Of a stretch of 22,217 nt of DNA, positions 1 through 9,136 are shown in pieces. Numbering within the stretch: position 1 is the stretch's first letter; each line of letters starts with the position of its first letter. Origin of the DNA: Bacillota bacterium. Lineage in GTDB: Bacteria > Bacillota > Clostridia > Christensenellales > SZUA-584. A program made the position numbers and the translations under genes. The notes beneath the pieces are model-generated. The model worked only from the letters and a program-made list of their open reading frames with translations, was not told the origin of the DNA and did no database searches. The DNA is taken from assembly GCA_023396555.1 (NCBI GenBank), contig JAEWWC010000031.1:1-22217 (forward strand). The letters run 5' to 3'.

Positions 1-1
1 C

Positions 2-3000
2 TCTGATGCGCAGGTGGACAATGAGGCTTCGCTAAACACCGCTCTTGCAGGCGCTACGGGCACTGCTGAATCACCCTATGTGATCGAAGTCACGGCATCC
101 TTAAATATCAGTGCCGCAAAAACAATCGCATCAGGAAAATATGTAAAGCTCGTTAGCTCCGAGGGCTCGACAGTTACGTTGACCCGAGGCACGCCGACCC
201 CTGATCTGTTTGACGTGCAGGGCAGCCTGATACTCGAAAACATAGTGATAGACGGAAGCGGAACGACGGCAAAAAGTACCGTCAGAATATCGTCCGGAGC
301 AACGTTTACCATGGAGCCGGGCTCCGTACTGCAAAACGCGAATTGCACAAGCACATCGGGCGGCAGCGCAGTTTACAATCAGGGAACATTTAACCTGAAC
401 GGCGGTTCTGTAAAAAATAATACGTCCCAGACAACCAGCGTAACCGGCGCCATTATATATAACAGCGGCACATTCACCATGACCGCAGGCAGCATAACCG
501 GCAACAAAGCTCTGGGCACATGGGAAGACAGCAGTGTGAACGGCGGAGTCATATACAACACCAGCGGCGCGACGTTTACTATGAGCGGCGGCGTGATCGG
601 CGGCAGCGGGAGTGACGAAAATGAGGCGGCATGCAGCGACTGGGGAGGTATCAGCGGCGGTGTTGTTTATAACGCGGGTACTTTTACTATGAACCAGAAT
701 GCCCTTATCAAAGGGAACAAGTTAAGCAGAGTATCCAGCTGGCCGTACGCCAGCATTTGCGGCGGGGCCGTCTTTAATAGCGGGACGTTTACCATGTCCG
801 ACAACGCTGAAATAAGCGGGATCAGCGCGAACATCAATTATTCCAATACGTATGGTTTGGGCGTATACACAAGCGGCGCAAGCGCCCGTTTTACCATGCA
901 GGATAATGCGAAGATAAAAGACAACACAGGAACAACATTTGAATTCAATTCTAACTTCAAAGGCGGCGGTGTTTTTAACAGTGGAGGAAGCCAGTTTACC
1001 ATGCAAGGGGATGCGGAAATCAGCGGAAACCAGCTGTCCTCCTCAACGTCTTCAAGCTCTGGGGCTGGGGTTTGCAACGAAGGTACCGGCAGTACGTTTA
1101 CCATGAAAGATACTGCAAAAATAAGCAATAACACCGTTTCGGCATCTGGCGATTGCTTCGGTGGCGGTGTATATAATTATAATGGCGCAGGGTTCATTCT
1201 GCAGGGCGGCGCGATCAGCGGGAATTCCGTCACGTCCACAAGCAACGGTTGCTTTGGCGGAGGCGTGTACAGTTACAATAACACCACCGTTACCATGAGC
1301 GGCGGCACGATCACCGGCAATTCCTTGAATGCATCCGCAGCGGGCTCGTACTGTAGGGGGGGCGGCGTGTTTACCTCCAACGCCACATTTAATCTGAGCG
1401 CTGGCACAATCAGCGAGAATCAGGCAAACAACACCAACGGTTACTCTGAAGGCGGCGGCGTTTTCAACTGGAATATTTTCAACATGACCGGCGGGCGCAT
1501 AACCGACAACACTGCGAAAAACGGCGGCGGCGTGTGCAATTATACCACCTTTAACCTGAGCGGAAGCGCCGAGATAACCTCTAACACCGCTGCGGCAGAG
1601 GGCGGCGGTGTGAAGAACAACAGCGGCACGTTTACCATGGCCGGCGGCAGCATCTCCGGCAATACGGCGCCCAAGGGAAAAGGCGTGCTGAACGCAGCCG
1701 CCTTTAACCTGAGCGGAGGAGCATCCATTGATCCGGATAACGGCGTTTATTTAAACAGCGGAAAAGTGATCAGTGTGACGGCCGATTTGACAGGCACGTC
1801 CCCTCTTGCGATTATTACACCGGCGGCTTATTCTGCGGGCAGCAACGTGGTGACACTGGCTGCCGGACTCTCGGCAGACGCATATGCTTCGAAATTTGAG
1901 ATCGCTCCCAATGGAACGACGCCCTGGGGCGTAAAGGCAAACGCGCAGAACCTGCAGCTTGCTCCGGGAGCCATCTATCTCAACGGCGCTGCCGGACTGG
2001 ACACTAACGACGGCTCGACGAAAACCACGGCGGTTGCTACGTTTGAGCAGGCAAAAAGCCTTTTAGGCAGTCCGGGTACGATCTATATCTGCGGCACTGT
2101 TACGATCCCAAGCGGAAACGAGTCCTCTTATACATGGACATTACCGTCCGGGCAAAGCATTAAACGCTACGAAGACCCCGTCACCTCGGCCAGCGATTTT
2201 ACTGGCATTATGATTCAGTTGGACGGGAATCTCACGCTGCAAAATATTACTATCGACGGTGGATGGGATGAAGCGTCGGGCACAGGCGTCGAAGCTGTTT
2301 ACCCGATAATACAGGAAAACAGTACGGGTGATCTGACGATAAATGCCGGAGCGGCGCTACAAAATAATAATATAGTCATTCCGAGTCCGGATCCTTCTGA
2401 TAGATTTGCTGGGAGCGGCGTACAGGGCACTGGAAACGTGACCGTGACCGGCGGCAAAATATGCGGAAACCAGATTAATATTCTGTCCGGGACTGCAAAT
2501 CGGGCCGAGGGAGCAGGCATCGGCATGGATGCGGGTACGCTCGACATATCCGGCGGAGTGATCAGCGGCAATACGCTTAACGCGCCAATCGGATTTGGTG
2601 CAGGCATATATGTTCACGACACTGTATTCGGAATGAGCGGCGGTACGGTAAGCGGCAACGTTTCGTGCACGTCTGGCGGCGGCGCATTCGTAGACACCGG
2701 AAGCACATTTACCATGAGCGGCGGCAGCATAGGAGGAAGCGCCGCCAGTGACGCCAACACAGCTTTAAGCGGCGGCGGTTTATTTAACTTTAGCACAGTA
2801 AACATGACCGGCGGCGCTATATTGGGAAATAAAACCGGAACGACATATGTTTCCCAAGGCGGCGGCGTGACGAACCAGGGCAGCTTTACTATGAGCGGCG
2901 CCGCGTCCATAACGGGAAATACGTCCCCATACGGCGGCGGCGTTAGTAACAGCATGGATTTCTATATCAGCGGCTCGGCAACCATTGACGGAAATACGTC

Positions 3001-5992
3001 AACGATCTGCGGCGGCGGCGTGTACTCAAGTACGTCAGGTTTATTTCAAATAAACGGCGGCAGCATAAGCAATAATACTTCCGACCGGGGCGGCGGAGTT
3101 TACGTGAACTACGGTACTGCTGACATGACGGCCGGTTCCATTACCGGCAACCAGGCGACCGACTCGGGCGGCGGTATTTATGACCAGGCGTCAGAACCGA
3201 TGAACCTAAGCGGCGGAACAATTAGCGGAAACTCAGCAATGATGAGCGGCGGCGGTATAGTAAATAACTCTATTCTAAATATGAGCGGCGGAACGATTAG
3301 CGCAAACACGGCTATTGTTGGGGGCGGCGGCATATTAAACATCAATATTTTAAATATGAGCGGCGGATGCATAACCGGGAATACGTCACCTTTGGGCGGG
3401 GGCGTTTGTCACGTTGCTGGAACATTCAATTTGGGTGGCGGAGCCTTGGTTGCAAGAAATAACCCGGTGTATTTGGATACAGGCACGCATATTACCGTTA
3501 CGGGCGCGCTGAGCAACGCTCCCGCTGCGTGGGTTGTACCCACAGCATACCCAGATTTCGGTGAAAGTGTAAAGGTTGCTGAAGCGAACTATACCGGAGC
3601 GACCGGAGCGACAGTGCTAAAAGCGCTGGCGGCGGCAAACAGCGCCTACGGGCTGCAGGCCAGCGGCAATGATGTCAATCTGATTAAATTAAAAATAAAC
3701 CCATCCATTACGCTGGGTAGCGCGTCCGAAGCCTATACGGGTAGCGCAATCGATTATTCGGGCAGCGTTACGAAACCGGCGGATTTAAACCTGACAGATA
3801 TGGTCTTCGAATATAAACTGCAGACTGCGGACGATAGCGCGTACACAACCACAGCTCCGACCAACGCGGGTACATACAGCGTGAAGGCGACGCTCACCGG
3901 CCATACGAAATATAACGATACCGTATCCAATACTGCGACGTTTACAATCAATAAGGTAACGCCTGCCTTATCCGCGTTTGGCGACCAGCAGGCGGATTAT
4001 ACAGGACACGATTTTGCAATCAGCGCGCCTGTCGTAACCGGAATCGGCGGCAGCGATATCAGCGGGCAGGGAATGATATCCTACCAATATAAACTGCAGT
4101 CAGCATCCGATTGGATAAGCGGATTGCCCAGGAATGCGGGCGTATACGATGTAAAGGCGGCATACGGCGGGAATCCGAATTATGCCACGGACTTTGTTAC
4201 GAATACCGTCACCATCCGAAAGGTGGCGCTAACGGCGACTGCCGACGATTATTCCAGGTCGTTCGGGCAACCCAACCCGACACTCACCATAACCTACAGC
4301 GGATTCGTAACTGGTGAGAATGCCAGCGCGATCTCGCCTCCCGCTGCCTCCACTACGGCAACGTCGGCTTCAAATGCAGGCACCTATCCTATAACGCTGA
4401 GCGGTGGCAGTGCAATCAACTATAATATCACCCGTGTGCCCGGAACGCTTACGATTGACGTGGCGACTCCCACGATCACCTTCGCAGATCAATCGGCGGC
4501 TTACAACGGAAAAGCATTTGCCCTGAGTGCGCCGTCTGTAATGGAAAACGGCGTTGATCTGAGCGTTTATGGGACGCTGGCCTACGCGTACAGGCTGCAG
4601 ACCACATCAAGCTGGACCGACGGACTGCCCAAAAACGCAGGCGTTTATGATGTGAGGGCAACGTTTACCGGCAATGCCAACGTTTCAGGTGGTACGGCCG
4701 TAAATGCCATTACCATCCGAAAGGCGCCCCTGACGGCATCAGCGAATAATATTACCAAGGTCGTGGGAACGGAAAATCCGGTATTAACCATTGCTTATGA
4801 GGGCTTTGTAAACAATGAGGGTATCAGTGCCTTGGATACGCTGCCTACCGCCTCGACCACAGCTACGACAGCATCAACGGTGGGGGATTACCCCATAACG
4901 GTAAGCGGCGGCAGTGCGGCAAATTACTATTTCATCTACGTACCCGGAACCCTTACGGTTTCGCAGCTGCCTGGCGCACAAAAGCCTGTATTCACTAAAA
5001 ATCTGTCGGGCGAGTATAGCTATTATAATCGCGTATTCAACTGCAATTTAAAGGTTGCGGCAAACGTATCGGACAACGGCGTCATAACGTACCAGTGGTA
5101 CAAGAATACGGAAAGAAATACAACGGAAGGCAGCCCGATAGCCGGGGCAACGGGCGACAGCTATACGGTTCCAGCCAATACACGGGGCACCGTATACTAC
5201 TATGTTGTTGCGATGAACACGCTGGATGCAAACCGTACCGCTTTCGCGGCAAGCAGCATCGTAAAGGTGAAGGTTAACCCCATATCAAATACCGGCGATC
5301 CCAGTCCTGAGGAAACACAAAGCCCCAGTCCCGCCATAAGCAGTCTCGGCCCAATGCCGCAGGAGACGCGAATCCCTTCGTCTATACCAAACAACCAGGG
5401 AAATATTGCGGTTGAGGTGCTTCCGGCAACGGTGGATACACCGGCTGTAACGGTATCCGATTCGACTGAGCTGAAAGACTTCACATTAACGCAGGAGGAT
5501 GAGATCGCGTTGCAAAACGGAGAAAACATAACCATCACGTTAAAGGTTGAAAGGGTGGAAGGACCGGTAAAACAGGGTGATGATGACAAAGTCTCAGGTA
5601 ATATGGGCGGCAATAGGCTGGGAATGTATCTGAATGTTGAGCTGTTAAAGCAGATTGGCGAAGGCCAGCAGCAAAATATTTTTAATACATCCAAACCGAT
5701 ACGTATCGTACTGGCCGTTCCAGCGGAGTTATTGAAAGATGGCAGGAATTATTCGGTCATACGTGTGCATGGCGATGAAACAACTGTGCTGCCTGATTTG
5801 GACAATGATCCGGCAACTGTCACAATTGAGACCGACCGGTTCTCAACCTATGCGTTGGTGTATCAGGATGGGCCGGTTCTGGCTTTCTGGATGATTTTGT
5901 TGATCTGTATTTTAATAGTGGTGCTTGTAATATTCCTAATCTATTTGGCCAAAAGAAAGAAGAGGGGGTCTGCAACTGGCGTTATTTTCTGA
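2..5992 (+). CDS. Giant cell-surface beta-helix/MBG-repeat adhesin-like protein (5' end cut by the window)
   Basis: The frame is open to the left edge. The first GTG (14) has no ribosome site or signal peptide, so the true start lies upstream. About 1,995 residues are visible. Nt 230-1760 and 2240-3480 are two blocks of short FTMSGG / ISGN / GGGVYN repeats, the pattern of right-handed beta-helix and chlamydial PMP-type repeats. Each block ends in a non-repetitive cap (about 1740-1970 and 3460-3690). Nt 3695-4970 hold MBG/Ig-like domains, including two MBG_2-type units with NPTLTITYSGF (about 4271) and a related copy near 4780. Nt 4971-5280 look like another Ig-like domain, followed by a Pro/Ser-rich linker. 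A last globular domain (5400-5870) ends FSTYALVYQDG, and one membrane helix (about 5876-5945) ends in KRKKRG. No LPxTG motif is present, so anchoring is by the helix. A surface adhesion or matrix role is inferred from architecture. Family membership is secure, ligand unknown. Confidence 0.88.
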   Translation, partial: SDAQVDNEASLNTALAGATGTAESPYVIEVTASLNISAAKTIASGKYVKLVSSEGSTVTLTRGTPTPDLFDVQGSLILENIVIDGSGTTAKSTVRISSGATFTMEPGSVLQNANCTSTSGGSAVYNQGTFNLNGGSVKNNTSQTTSVTGAIIYNSGTFTMTAGSITGNKALGTWEDSSVNGGVIYNTSGATFTMSGGVIGGSGSDENEAACSDWGGISGGVVYNAGTFTMNQNALIKGNKLSRVSSWPYASICGGAVFNSGTFTMSDNAEISGISANINYSNTYGLGVYTSGASARFTMQDNAKIKDNTGTTFEFNSNFKGGGVFNSGGSQFTMQGDAEISGNQLSSSTSSSSGAGVCNEGTGSTFTMKDTAKISNNTVSASGDCFGGGVYNYNGAGFILQGGAISGNSVTSTSNGCFGGGVYSYNNTTVTMSGGTITGNSLNASAAGSYCRGGGVFTSNATFNLSAGTISENQANNTNGYSEGGGVFNWNIFNMTGGRITDNTAKNGGGVCNYTTFNLSGSAEITSNTAAAEGGGVKNNSGTFTMAGGSISGNTAPKGKGVLNAAAFNLSGGASIDPDNGVYLNSGKVISVTADLTGTSPLAIITPAAYSAGSNVVTLAAGLSADAYASKFEIAPNGTTPWGVKANAQNLQLAPGAIYLNGAAGLDTNDGSTKTTAVATFEQAKSLLGSPGTIYICGTVTIPSGNESSYTWTLPSGQSIKRYEDPVTSASDFTGIMIQLDGNLTLQNITIDGGWDEASGTGVEAVYPIIQENSTGDLTINAGAALQNNNIVIPSPDPSDRFAGSGVQGTGNVTVTGGKICGNQINILSGTANRAEGAGIGMDAGTLDISGGVISGNTLNAPIGFGAGIYVHDTVFGMSGGTVSGNVSCTSGGGAFVDTGSTFTMSGGSIGGSAASDANTALSGGGLFNFSTVNMTGGAILGNKTGTTYVSQGGGVTNQGSFTMSGAASITGNTSPYGGGVSNSMDFYISGSATIDGNTSTICGGGVYSSTSGLFQINGGSISNNTSDRGGGVYVNYGTADMTAGSITGNQATDSGGGIYDQASEPMNLSGGTISGNSAMMSGGGIVNNSILNMSGGTISANTAIVGGGGILNINILNMSGGCITGNTSPLGGGVCHVAGTFNLGGGALVARNNPVYLDTGTHITVTGALSNAPAAWVVPTAYPDFGESVKVAEANYTGATGATVLKALAAANSAYGLQASGNDVNLIKLKINPSITLGSASEAYTGSAIDYSGSVTKPADLNLTDMVFEYKLQTADDSAYTTTAPTNAGTYSVKATLTGHTKYNDTVSNTATFTINKVTPALSAFGDQQADYTGHDFAISAPVVTGIGGSDISGQGMISYQYKLQSASDWISGLPRNAGVYDVKAAYGGNPNYATDFVTNTVTIRKVALTATADDYSRSFGQPNPTLTITYSGFVTGENASAISPPAASTTATSASNAGTYPITLSGGSAINYNITRVPGTLTIDVATPTITFADQSAAYNGKAFALSAPSVMENGVDLSVYGTLAYAYRLQTTSSWTDGLPKNAGVYDVRATFTGNANVSGGTAVNAITIRKAPLTASANNITKVVGTENPVLTIAYEGFVNNEGISALDTLPTASTTATTASTVGDYPITVSGGSAANYYFIYVPGTLTVSQLPGAQKPVFTKNLSGEYSYYNRVFNCNLKVAANVSDNGVITYQWYKNTERNTTEGSPIAGATGDSYTVPANTRGTVYYYVVAMNTLDANRTAFAASSIVKVKVNPISNTGDPSPEETQSPSPAISSLGPMPQETRIPSSIPNNQGNIAVEVLPATVDTPAVTVSDSTELKDFTLTQEDEIALQNGENITITLKVERVEGPVKQGDDDKVSGNMGGNRLGMYLNVELLKQIGEGQQQNIFNTSKPIRIVLAVPAELLKDGRNYSVIRVHGDETTVLPDLDNDPATVTIETDRFSTYALVYQDGPVLAFWMILLICILIVVLVIFLIYLAKRKKRGSATGVIF

Positions 5993-6260
5993 TGACTTTG
6001 GCAAAGTTATGGTTTAGTATATCGATCTGTTCTAAAACCTTGCTCGTTGTCAACTGATTCAATAAAGCATTGGAGCGTAGGTTATATTAGCGGGTTATTG
6101 GCAGAAAGGTTTATTACGAGGAATCAGCCACTTTGCTGATGAGGATTCGAGATTTAAACAGGAGGCTGCCGTAGATTTATAATGTGGGATGTGTAATTGC
6201 ATCATTTATGTAAGAAACGGAGCATATTGGCTTGAATCATTATTATTTCATGGGCAAGTG

Positions 6261-6283
6261 CCCCAGGCGGCATGCCTATTGTT
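6261..6283 (+). repeat. 23-bp direct repeat, left copy
   Basis: It begins CCCCAGGCGGCATGCCTAT and ends T-GTT. The right copy at 17379-17401 is identical except for one base (T here, A there) and has the same orientation. It contains the 8-bp palindrome GGCATGCC. Flanks on both sides are unrelated. It could be a dispersed repeat or the edge of an inserted segment. Confidence 0.75.
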
Positions 6284-6372
6284 ACTGTAGCCGGTTTTGC
6301 ATGGGATACCTAATGAATAATATAATGCTGATTTGTTTGCTCACATACAATACCGCTTAGGCATTAATTATT

Positions 6373-6384
6373 TGGTTATAACCA
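6373..6384. promoter_or_regulatory. 12-bp perfect palindrome upstream of the ATPase promoter
   Basis: TGGTTATAACCA is a perfect inverted repeat about 10 bases upstream of the candidate -35 element. Its place suggests an operator, but no regulator is identified. Confidence 0.3.
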
Positions 6385-6393
6385 CAAAAACTG

Positions 6394-6422
6394 TTGAATT
6401 AAAGGGTATAAATCGGTATAGT
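6394..6422 (+). promoter_or_regulatory. Candidate sigma-A promoter for the AAA ATPase gene
   Basis: TTGAAT (6394-6399) and TATAGT (6417-6422) are separated by 17 bases. A second -10-like TATAAT lies at 6428-6433 but has no good -35. A GAGGTG ribosome site (6441-6446) and the ATG at 6453 follow. Confidence 0.45.
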
Positions 6423-6452
6423 TTGCGTATAATGTGAATTGAGGTGATAGCT

Positions 6453-7662
6453 ATGATAAAACGTCCTCAGTATACAGAGCAAATAACACCGTACATCGAT
6501 GCGCCGCTGGTTAAAATATTAACCGGTGTAAGACGGTGCGGGAAGTCCACGATACTGCTCCTGATTATGGATGAATTAAAAGCGCGTGGAATCTCTGATC
6601 AGAGCATTATTCATTATACTTTGATTCTTTGAAGTATGATAACATCAAAGACTCTAAAAGCCTATACAAGGAAGTCCAAAGCAGCTTAAACACCGGTGGA
6701 AAAACCTATTTATTTTTAGATGAAGTTCAGGAAATCAAAGATTGGGAAAAGGCTGTAAACAGCTTTATGAACGACTTCGATGTGGATATCTATGTGACGG
6801 GGTCAAATTCTCGAATGATGTCTTCCGAAATATCCACGTATCTTACGGGGCGTTATGTATCGTTTCGGATATTTCCATTATCTTTTTCGGAATATCTGAG
6901 TTTTAAAAGAACTTATTCGTCCGTAGAATCCCCTCACTCAGAACTGGCTAACTATCTGATGATGGGAGGTTTTCCTGCATTACATCTAAGAGCCTATACG
7001 CAAAACGAAGCATATACGATCGTGCGTGATATTTACAATTCGACAATATTTACAGATATCGTTCAACGTAATCAGATCAGGAAAACTGATCAGCTTGAAC
7101 GTATCGTTAAGTTCGTTTTTGATAATTTGGCCGAACCTTTTCCGCCAACTCGATTTCTTCATATTTGAAGGGGCAGCATAGAAGCGTAGATATTGAAACA
7201 GTTTATAGCTATCTCTCTAAGCTTGAAAGTGCGTATATTTTGCATCGCTGCTCTCGGTATGATCTCCAAGGGAAAGAAATATTGAAAACTCAAGAAAAGT
7301 TTTATTTAGCCGATCCTGCATTTAAATACAGTGTTCTCGGTTATTCGCCAACATCGGTTGCCGCAATGCTTGAAAACCTTGTGTACTTGGAGCTAATGCG
7401 GCGGGGCTATGGAGTGTATGTTGGAAAGCTTAACAATGCTGAAGTAGATTTTGTTGCACAAAAACAAAACGAACGCTTATACATACGGGTTACAAAAGAG
7501 ATAACCGAAGAGACAACAGAGATACGTGAATATGAGAGATTGCTAGGTATCCGCGATAATTATCCAAAATACGTTCTTTGTACCGACGAATTTGCCGCAG
7601 GAAATTATGAGGGAATCAAGACGATGCATGTTGCAGATTTTCTGTTAAGTAGCGAATTTTGA
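6453..7662 (+). pseudogene. AAA_14/DUF4143-family ATPase, broken by two single-base frameshifts
   Basis: Three consecutive reading frames together make one protein of about 400 residues, the usual size of this family. Start ATG 6453 is chosen over the GTG at 6444 because GAGGTG (6441-6446) then sits 6 bases away. Piece 1 carries Walker A GVRRCGKST (residues 25-33). Piece 2 carries Walker B FLDEVQ and the sensor-like YVTGSNSRMM. Piece 3 is the DUF4143-type nuclease-like C-terminus (ENLVYLEL, NAEVDFVAQ). One A seems missing near 6617-6619 (TATAC for TATAAC, restoring HYNFDSLKYD), and one T is missing in the run at 7138-7141 (restoring PFSANSISSYL). Both losses fall in short homopolymers, so either real decay or sequencing error is possible. 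The cellular role of this family is unclear. The gene is more AT-rich than its neighbours, which suggests acquisition. Confidence 0.85.
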
Positions 7663-7784
7663 GGAGTCGGTAGGTCTATGGTTTGAAACGCTTAAGTCAG
7701 GGAGCGGGAAGTGCCTATTTAAAGGCGTTTGGAGCGATTCTACTATGTCAATCTGGTCTAACAAACACCAAGAAATCTATGTTC

Positions 7785-7814
7785 TACTACAGAAAATGTA
7801 GTATAAATGTAGTA
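7785..7814. promoter_or_regulatory. Orphan BlaI/MecI-like dyad with an extra half-site
   Basis: TACTACA (7785-7791), a 5-base gap, TGTAGTA (7797-7803), then TAAA and a second TGTAGTA (7808-7814). The TACTACA/TGTAGTA dyad resembles BlaI/MecI/CopY-type operators known from Firmicutes. No gene starts nearby on either strand, so it may be a relic or only a structural repeat. Confidence 0.3.
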
Positions 7815-7850
7815 AAAAAATCGGTTGTCCAGCTACTCGTATTATTTATG

Positions 7851-7877
7851 AGGGGTTTATTTTTCGGAACCTCTTTT
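7851..7877 (+). terminator. Weak candidate terminator hairpin downstream of the ATPase remnant
   Basis: AGGGGTT (7851-7857) pairs with AACCTCT (7868-7874) with one G-T wobble, over a 10-base loop, and is followed by a short T-rich stretch. The stem is short and the T-run brief, so confidence is low. Confidence 0.3.
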
Positions 7878-8008
7878 CTCATAGTTTCATAGTTTTAAAA
7901 ATTACTGACCCATATGCACAGAGCAAAAGTATTATATAAGAAGTAAATTATGTTAAAATCCACACAATACCAAATTGTCGGTTGCACTTTTTCTGAATAT
8001 AGTAAACT

Positions 8009-9136
8009 CTAAATTCCATTTACAATTTTTAGTTTCAAGAATAGAAATCCGAAAGCAACGCATATAGCAGTGCTGACTGATGCGACTCCGAAGGGGATCT
8101 GCAATGAAAATATCGACGTATCGAAAAGCTCCGGTGAAAGGAACGAGGGGACAGTAACACCGATAATGATTCCTATTGAAACGCCAAGCAGCACGCTCAT
8201 TAAGGATTGCAGGAGGAACAGCTTCTCAATGTCTTTCTTCTTCATGCCGATCCATTGCAGCGCTGATGTATCTTTGCGCTGCGACAGAACTATATTTTGC
8301 GGCGCTGCTGACAAAAATGCCGAGCAAAGCAGTCCAAAAACGCCCATTAAAATCAGATACGTCATTTCCTTGAGTTCCGTATCCCATTTGGTCTGTGTGG
8401 CCGCATTGGAATCCGTTACGCTTAGTCCAAGACTGGTCGCAGCCTTGGAAACGCTCTTAGCCCATCCGGCGTTTGTAACGCGCACATTCGCTTCCAAATA
8501 GTCCGTGCTGAGCCCCCCTTGCTGCAGCAACGCTTTTGCAGATGCTATGCTGATATATGCGGCAGGCTCTTGATCTTCATCATCCCCGGATAATATACCG
8601 ACAATTTTCGAGACAACTGGTTTTGTATTTTCACTCGTCTGAACCGAGGCCCCGGCGTTCAGCCACTCGATCTGCTGCTCCTCCGCTTCATCCGTGTCGT
8701 CTCTGCCGCCGCTCTTTTCATCTGTAAGCAGTTTGCACGCTGCTTTGTTGAGCACGATATATGGCATCACGCTGCTGTCCGAATAAATCCCGCCCTGAGC
8801 GAAGGCTTCCGTCAAATAGGATGCATTCACTCCTGTCAAAGTCAATTGCGCTGTGTAACCGCTTGCCTTTATACTCACAGGAACCTGCAGCACAGGCGTA
8901 ACCGCCGTCACCTCCGGGATGCCAGCTATTTCAGCCAGAGTGATGTCCGAAAGTTGTTCGGCACCGGACAGCACTTCCAGTTCACACGGAACGTTTTTTT
9001 CCTGCTGAACAGTCACCAGTACCGCCCCTGCAAAACAAAGGCAAAATGTACTTATTGCTATCGCCGCAACAGGAAGGACCACAAACCTTGCTTTGAGGTT
9101 CTTTACCGCCATCCAAAGCAGATCAGATATCCACAT
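8009..9136 (-). CDS. FtsX/MacB-like ABC transporter permease
   Basis: A 375-residue membrane protein with the FtsX/MacB layout. One N-terminal helix (about 19-43) precedes a large extracytoplasmic domain (about 45-255), and three helices follow (259-279, 306-329, 347-368). The stretch LQWIGMKKKDI (293-303) matches the cytoplasmic coupling segment of the family (usually ALGMSRRQI-like). Such permeases do not form a transport channel in the classical sense; they couple ATP hydrolysis in the cytoplasm to work on the outer face of the membrane. It is the last gene of the block and its start overlaps the preceding gene by 14 bases, implying coupled translation. Its partner ATPase is presumably the degenerate one at 10538-11209, which is LolD/MacB-like. 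No second FtsX permease is present, so a homodimer is expected. Substrate unknown. Confidence 0.85.
   Translation of the reverse strand: MWISDLLWMAVKNLKARFVVLPVAAIAISTFCLCFAGAVLVTVQQEKNVPCELEVLSGAEQLSDITLAEIAGIPEVTAVTPVLQVPVSIKASGYTAQLTLTGVNASYLTEAFAQGGIYSDSSVMPYIVLNKAACKLLTDEKSGGRDDTDEAEEQQIEWLNAGASVQTSENTKPVVSKIVGILSGDDEDQEPAAYISIASAKALLQQGGLSTDYLEANVRVTNAGWAKSVSKAATSLGLSVTDSNAATQTKWDTELKEMTYLILMGVFGLLCSAFLSAAPQNIVLSQRKDTSALQWIGMKKKDIEKLFLLQSLMSVLLGVSIGIIIGVTVPSFLSPELFDTSIFSLQIPFGVASVSTAICVAFGFLFLKLKIVNGI

Larger units (their letters stand above)
5993..6452. other. Non-coding interval between the adhesin and the ATPase remnant
   Basis: About 460 bases without a convincing gene. A weak imperfect stem (6011-6017 with 6032-6039) follows the adhesin stop but lacks a T-run, so no terminator is called. 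The interval contains one copy of a 23-bp repeat (6261-6283), a 12-bp palindrome (6373-6384) and a promoter-like pair before the ATPase gene. It is visibly more AT-rich than the adhesin. Confidence 0.6.
7663..8008. other. Non-coding interval between convergent genes
   Basis: About 346 AT-rich bases between the ATPase remnant (+) and the end of the ABC operon (-). They hold a TGTAGTA/TACTACA repeat cluster (7785-7814) and a weak hairpin (7851-7874). A 69-codon TTG-started frame at 7683-7892 has no ribosome site and no recognisable family, and is not called. Confidence 0.55.

Noticed and set aside
5876..5992. Sortase (LPxTG) anchor at the end of the first giant protein
   Set aside because: A membrane helix and basic tail are present, but no LPxTG-like motif precedes them. 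The same holds for the second giant protein.
7683..7892. 69-codon TTG-started frame after the ATPase remnant
   Set aside because: No ribosome site and no recognisable domain, and it contains the TGTAGTA repeat cluster and a hairpin. Probably non-coding.
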